NCBI GenBank assembly: GCA_003008705.1
Contig: PDUO01000046.1
Location: 1-64,000, forward strand
Length of the DNA: 64,000 bases
Direction: 5' to 3'
Source: Pezicula radicicola
Taxonomy: Eukaryota > Ascomycota > Leotiomycetes > Helotiales > Dermateaceae
The notes under the pieces are model-generated. The model did no database searches and was not told where the DNA came from. It saw nothing but the letters and a program-made list of their open reading frames with translations. Shown here piece by piece: positions 59,396 through 64,000 of the stretch. Position 1 is the first letter of the stretch, and the number at the start of each line of letters is the position of its first letter. Both the position numbers and the translations under genes were made by a program.

Positions 59396-61891
59396 ATGCA
59401 CCGACCAAGTCAACAGCCCGCCAAGCGCCCTCGTCTTGGAGAGCGAACCATGTTGGCCTGCATTAGCTGCAAGCAGAAGAAACTAAAAGTGCGTATAATG
59501 TGAATATCCCGTCCTGCGTCTCCTAACTTGCTTATAGATCTCTGTAGTGTGATGGCCAGACTCCGAAGTGTCAGAATTGTGTCAAGAGCGGTCGAGGTAA
59601 GCTCGGCCAGATTAGTAGGGCAGAGGAATTTTGTGTTGCCGCTAACATGCATGTAACCACCAAGATTGCCTGGTAGAAGATCCAGCAACAGGCTTGCATC
59701 GTCCCCGTGATTATATGCAATCTTTAGAGGCAAGAGTCGCTTACTTGGAGGGCCTTCTACAAGAGGTTCGACCAGATGTAGCCTCGGATCACTTAGTTTC
59801 TGATTATCGACCTCGAGACTATCGCATCAATAACGACAGCACTATAAATACAGCTGATTTTGGTGACAGACCGGTTAGCGAATCACAAGATGTGGTTGAT
59901 GGTCACTCTCCAGAAACACAGGCTGATGTCGGTGACCTGTCCTCAGACGTCGCCTTGCTCTGTGTGAGTGCGGCCGGTCGAGAACCGCTTTATTTTGGGC
60001 CTTCGTCTGCGCTCTCTTTTGCCCGGGTTTTCAGCTCAGCCCTACGACTGAGTAAGGGACAAGGAGGTTCCCAACGAGGTACTAACGAGCAAACGAGTAA
60101 TAGTAGTGGATCACGAGTTCAAATTCCATTGCGGTTCCCACCACCCTCTGTCGGCTCGCTTCTATCTCAAGCTTACTTTAACAATATTCATCCTCAGTAC
60201 CCATTCTTGCATCATCCTACTTTTAGAGACTGGGAGGATGAATGCATAGAGGCAAGTCAAACAGGCAACCTACAGAATATAAGTCAAACTTCAATATTCT
60301 TTGTCTTAATGGTATTTGAATTCCAAATATTTACTCCATAATTTATCTAAGATTAGTTTAGGTTTACGCAATAGGATCTTTGATTCTCAACTCCGGTCAA
60401 CATAGCTCTGCTGAGGTAAGTTCACCAACCTATGGCTCAAGGTATAATTACCCACTAACCATTAATAGGCCTATTATTCCATGGCACTCGACCACATAGA
60501 AGAAGTGATTCATCTTGATACTCTTGAGTCTGTCCAAGCCGTGTTATCCTGTGCCGTTTACTCCATAAGATCACCTGTCGGGGCTTCTATATGGTGAGTT
60601 CGTGATGGTCGACAATTATTCTATAGTATATCTGGTTGCTTATTTGTCTATAAAACAAAGGAAACTTTCCGGAATGGCAATCCGTCATTGTATTGAGCTT
60701 GGCTACCATCGTAGTACGCGTAGATTTCGCCCACACAGCGATCAATTGGCAACTGAGATGTCAAAAAGAGTCTTTTGGGTAGCTTACGATATCGACCGTG
60801 CCGCAGCTTTTACTCTCGGACGTCCGTTTGGTATTTCCGACGAGGTTATCGATGTAGAGGTATGAACACCTATCGTGCACACTCACATTTTACTCATGTA
60901 ATCGGCTAATACTATAGCTTAGCTACCACTTGATATTGAGGATTCTGACATACGCACAATGAACGTGGGCAGTCCGCCAAGTCTCAATCAAATGACCCCA
61001 ACGCATATGACTGGAGCAATTCACAATATCAAACTACGTCTGATATGGTCGAAAATCAGTGATAACCTGTATCCAGCAGTGTCCAAGGGACGTAGCGACA
61101 CGGCCGAAGGTCATGGAAATACGGTGCCTGTAGTTGCAAAACTTCGACGCGAACTGGAAGACTGGCGTGCTTCGATTCCCAATCAACTTGACTATACTGG
61201 TGCAGATCCTCGTTCAGTCTTTGCCTCCAAGGAGTGGTTCCACCTCGCTTATTGCCATTCCATCCTTCTGCTTTACCGGCATTATCTCACGGCTCAACCA
61301 TCACGACGAACTAGTAATGTTGATACTATGGCCAATTGTGATCTCCAGAGCGCTATTGAAGAAGCCTTCACAGAATGTACAGCACGCTCCAGAGAAATGT
61401 GCCTTGGATATCGTCGATTATATCAGAACTCTCAAGTACAATATACCTGGGGCTCCCTACATATCCTCTTTTTGGCTGGTCTTACGTATCTTCATTGTCT
61501 TTGGAGCTCAGAAAAGGTCCGAGCTACTGCACGACGAGTCGACGTAATCAACACTTGTACGTCTTGTACCATGGTCCTCGTCATAATTGCTGAACGATGG
61601 AGCATAGCTACTTCTTATCGTGATATTTTCGAGGCGTTAGCAGAGAAGACGATCGCTATGATATGTGGAGATACTGTTGAAACCAGGAACCAACCTCCAC
61701 ACAACACCATTGAGCCTAGCTCTCCCTCTGCAATGTCATACTCAGCGCACTTGGATCAACAGATTATGAATTTTGGGGATATTTTCGTACCCGACGAATC
61801 AGAGTGGTTAGTCCAGGATTTACTACAGGGTTTCAGAGACCAACAGACTTTGGACCCGTCGCAGTACCAGCCATGGGCAGACATGCCGTAG
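59396..61891 (+). CDS. Zn(II)2Cys6 transcription factor with fungal_trans domain
   Basis: Seven exons: 59396-59488, 59548-59596, 59665-60311, 60362-60415, 60469-60593, 60661-60859 and 60923-61891, giving 711 residues. The zinc cluster C22X2C25X6C32X6C39X2C42X6C49 is complete only if the third exon starts at 59665 after an AAG acceptor; the nearer TAG site would remove the sixth Cys. The dimerisation helix RPRDYMQSLEARVAYLEGLL follows. The fungal_trans domain includes NIHPQYPFLHHPTF, CIELGYHRS and KRVFWVAYDIDRAAAFTLGRPFGI. The regulon is unknown. The gene is convergent with the DUF1338 gene, 111 bp apart, and may control it. Confidence 0.92.
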
Positions 61892-62002
61892 ACATCTCTT
61901 CATGGGAACGATTACCGGCCAAACATGTCAAGCTTGACGGGTAGCCTGAATTAATGGATGTGCTCGTTATCTTCACTGGTCTTCATTTCCATTACTACCT
62001 TA

Positions 62003-63484
62003 CTATGCTAAATGAAGGTTACATGTGATTTCTTGTACACCTAGTTCTGACGCACACTTGTCCAAACTCCGCTTCTGCTCTTCGAAGTACAGTCGATCAG
62101 AGTTTTGCACAGGAGATCCCAACGCGAGTTCGAAACCGACCTGGTCAACACGAGATTCGTATTTCACCTCGTCCATCGTCCCTGCTGGCCTAGAGTACAA
62201 GTTTGACTGGAAGATTCCTGCTGCAGAGAACGGCAGAAAATCTTCGTAAGTGATAGGTGATGCATACAGTATTTCTTCATGAAGGAGGCTCTCTAGAGTG
62301 ACAGACGTCGTAGGTGGATTCCACCTTGATGCCCTCTCTGTACAACAGAAAGTACAGAAAATGAGGCCAAGCTTGACTAAAGTCTTCAAATTGTCTGGAT
62401 ATCGCTTAAATATCTTTGCTAAAATCTCGTCTGTCGAGGCTGGATCTGCATGCTGTGCTCTTGCCTGACGCATCACCTCGTCCAATAGTTCATCGTACAA
62501 GGCCCTGCCAGCAGGTGTCACTGCCGCACCACGCTGCTCAATCTCACCAAATCGTGCCTTGTGGTGGCCAACTATGAGTTCGGAGCTAGTGTGTTGGGAG
62601 GGAAATTTGATCTCTTCCTCAAGGGCCAGGAAACTTGTTTGACGCAGCAAGATTGGGCAATGTCGAGGTGGTGGTCCTTCAATTCTTGATTTGACCGCCA
62701 ATCCCTCTTGCTTCATCATAGCTTGGGCGATACTAATGTCGAGAGCTCGAGGTGTGAGGTGGTTGATGTGCGCACTGTTGAAGCAAGCAATATCAGCCAA
62801 TATTGGATGCTCGTCTTTCAGACGTTGATATTCATCGTGTGTGGCCGCTGCAACTGACTGCCACTTGAAAGTCTTCATGGCTTCTATGATGAAGCGTTCT
62901 CCCTGCTCAGGCAGAAGTCCACCCTTGACTTCCCCAATCTCGATGAGATGTAATAGCTCGTCGCTAAATATCTTTCGTTTCAATAAAAGCGTCGATGCCA
63001 GTTCCAGTGCTCCGGGGCTTAACAGTTCTGGTCTGAGAAGGGTCGTAAATACTCGAAAGGGATTCTTACTCAGGGCTTCCGTCTTGATCGGACGAAAAGC
63101 AGTGGCATGCATAGGCAATCCAGCACTCGACAAGTCATAGTACCCAACTGGGTACAGGCCGATCAGGGCAAAGATGCGTCGTACTGTCCGAAGTTCGTAT
63201 GGGGTGCCTAGTCGGATAGCACCATGTCTCTCAAGAGCGAGTCTTTCCCATTCAATATCACCTTGTTGTTTCGTTCTAAAATCTAAATCTGCAGCCGTGG
63301 CGTTATAGATAACCCTTTGATTGACTTCCCGTACAATTCTCATGAGGTTGTCATATAGAGGCACTTCGCTCTTGTACATAACAGACATAGCCGAGGCGAA
63401 AGTTGTTCTCAGCTCATCTTGGTCACAGAAATGTACTGGTGCCTGTGGCCTTACCTCAAATCGTTGCTGCATAGTAGTTGACAT
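62003..63484 (-). CDS. DUF1338 VOC-fold dioxygenase (YdcJ/HglS family, 2-oxoadipate dioxygenase/decarboxylase-like)
   Basis: This intronless gene encodes 493 residues. It aligns along its length with bacterial YdcJ/HglS: ERHGAIRLGT (His87), YPVGYYDLS, HATAFRP, NPFRVFTTLLR, HINHLTPRALD (His239/His242), RQTSFLALEE, ARFGEIEQRG (Glu314/Glu316) and ITYEDFLPFSAAGIFQSNL. In Pseudomonas HglS, an Fe(II) enzyme of this family, turns 2-oxoadipate into D-2-hydroxyglutarate in lysine catabolism. The fungal substrate is inferred. The absence of introns stands out, as every other enzyme gene called in the window has them, but base use does not look foreign to me. A 17-bp palindrome lies about 380 bp upstream. 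Confidence 0.93.
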   Translation of the reverse strand: MSTTMQQRFEVRPQAPVHFCDQDELRTTFASAMSVMYKSEVPLYDNLMRIVREVNQRVIYNATAADLDFRTKQQGDIEWERLALERHGAIRLGTPYELRTVRRIFALIGLYPVGYYDLSSAGLPMHATAFRPIKTEALSKNPFRVFTTLLRPELLSPGALELASTLLLKRKIFSDELLHLIEIGEVKGGLLPEQGERFIIEAMKTFKWQSVAAATHDEYQRLKDEHPILADIACFNSAHINHLTPRALDISIAQAMMKQEGLAVKSRIEGPPPRHCPILLRQTSFLALEEEIKFPSQHTSSELIVGHHKARFGEIEQRGAAVTPAGRALYDELLDEVMRQARAQHADPASTDEILAKIFKRYPDNLKTLVKLGLIFCTFCCTERASRWNPPTTSVTLESLLHEEILYASPITYEDFLPFSAAGIFQSNLYSRPAGTMDEVKYESRVDQVGFELALGSPVQNSDRLYFEEQKRSLDKCASELGVQEITCNLHLA

Positions 63485-64000
63485 GATCGAATTAAATGAA
63501 GATAACTTGTGAGGATCTACTAAAATTGTGACAGTAATTCATCTGAGGTCCAGCACTACATGATTTATGCATCGCTTTCTCCAGTATATTGAAGATGGTT
63601 GCCGACACTCCCGGAGGTTTCCACAGTCTTGGATTGTCACCTGATGAGTAATCCAACATCATCGATTCATCTACATCTCCCGATGCACTTTTTAGGACAA
63701 TGGTAAATACCGACATGATTGGCTGCTGTAACTTATTTTTCATGCCCTCCATAGTTAGGAGAGATATTTAGCCATAATTGACTCCTGCCCTCGGTTTCTC
63801 CCATTCAACACATGAAATCACTTACTGGTCACGCCAAGCCTTTCGGAGGAAACCGAGCTACACATTCGAAATTCGAATGCTTCATTCGGCCAAACGGATG
63901 AGGTTGCTTTTCTTTTATACCAATTGCGTGCTGCGGGGTGAATCTAAGGTACCTAACCTTCATTTGGGGATGAGCAGACCAAATATTTTGTGGAAAGCCT
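63485..64000. promoter_or_regulatory. Upstream region of the DUF1338 gene to the window edge
   Basis: An 86-codon minus-strand frame starting at ATG 63752 runs to 63492, just before the DUF1338 start. It has no features I recognise and more likely lies in the 5' leader or promoter. The right edge holds no other gene that I can support. Confidence 0.4.
63863..63879. promoter_or_regulatory. Perfect 17-bp palindrome upstream of the DUF1338 gene
   Basis: CATTCGAA-A-TTCGAATG is a perfect palindrome around one central base. It sits about 380 bp upstream of the DUF1338 start. It is flanked by an imperfect inverted pair (CTCGGTTTCTCC at 63790-63801, GGAGGAAACCGAG at 63845-63857) and by ATTCGGCC. It could be a dimeric regulator site; the regulator is not known. 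Confidence 0.4.

Noticed and set aside
63492..63752. 86-codon minus-strand frame just upstream of DUF1338
   Set aside because: Ends 8 bp before the DUF1338 start and has no family features; more likely leader or promoter sequence than a gene.

Overview
This is nuclear DNA of a filamentous ascomycete (Pezizomycotina). The evidence is genes broken by short introns of about 45-250 bp with GT...AG ends, two Zn(II)2Cys6 regulators with the fungal-specific domain, a relic of a heterokaryon-incompatibility (HET) gene, and a left end with the signature of repeat-induced point mutation (RIP). I lean towards Leotiomycetes from the flavour of the proteins, but this is not proven. All exon joins below were made by hand from splice signals, reading phase and protein-family continuity.

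Layout. 1-4812 is an AT-rich RIP-destroyed repeat with no CA, TG or CG dinucleotide that I could find. 5075-12830 holds an amidase (-), a metallo-beta-lactamase-fold protein (+) and a large Zn2Cys6 regulator (-) with a very long upstream region reaching 17443. 17444-34953 is a dense housekeeping block: CIA2 (Fe-S delivery), SNU114 (U5 snRNP GTPase), ERG10 (acetoacetyl-CoA thiolase), KRE33/NAT10 (RNA cytidine acetyltransferase), a rhodanese, SmG, NTR2, a SAM-like small protein and a four-helix membrane protein. 34954-40966 is accessory sequence: a HET gene fragment, AT-rich DNA and a tandem array of about 0.5-kb units with tRNA-like motifs. 40967-57117 is again gene-rich: a fumarate reductase fused to cytochrome b5, a serine beta-lactamase-like protein, VPS8, a GPALPP protein, a membrane RING protein and cyclophilin H. 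57118-64000 holds a small unknown gene with a hairpin at its 5' side, a second Zn2Cys6 regulator (+), and a convergent DUF1338 (2-oxoadipate dioxygenase/decarboxylase-like) gene (-).

How the genes relate. Four genes belong to pre-mRNA splicing (SNU114, SmG, NTR2, cyclophilin H); SmG and NTR2 are divergent over only 247 bp. Divergent pairs that probably share promoters are amidase/MBL, SNU114/ERG10, SmG/NTR2 and VPS8/GPALPP. The regulator and DUF1338 gene at the right end form a plausible regulator-enzyme pair. The least explained items are the tRNA-like repeat array, the saturated RIP block with its sharp edge, and the hairpin next to the 5'-unresolved gene at 58.9 kb.
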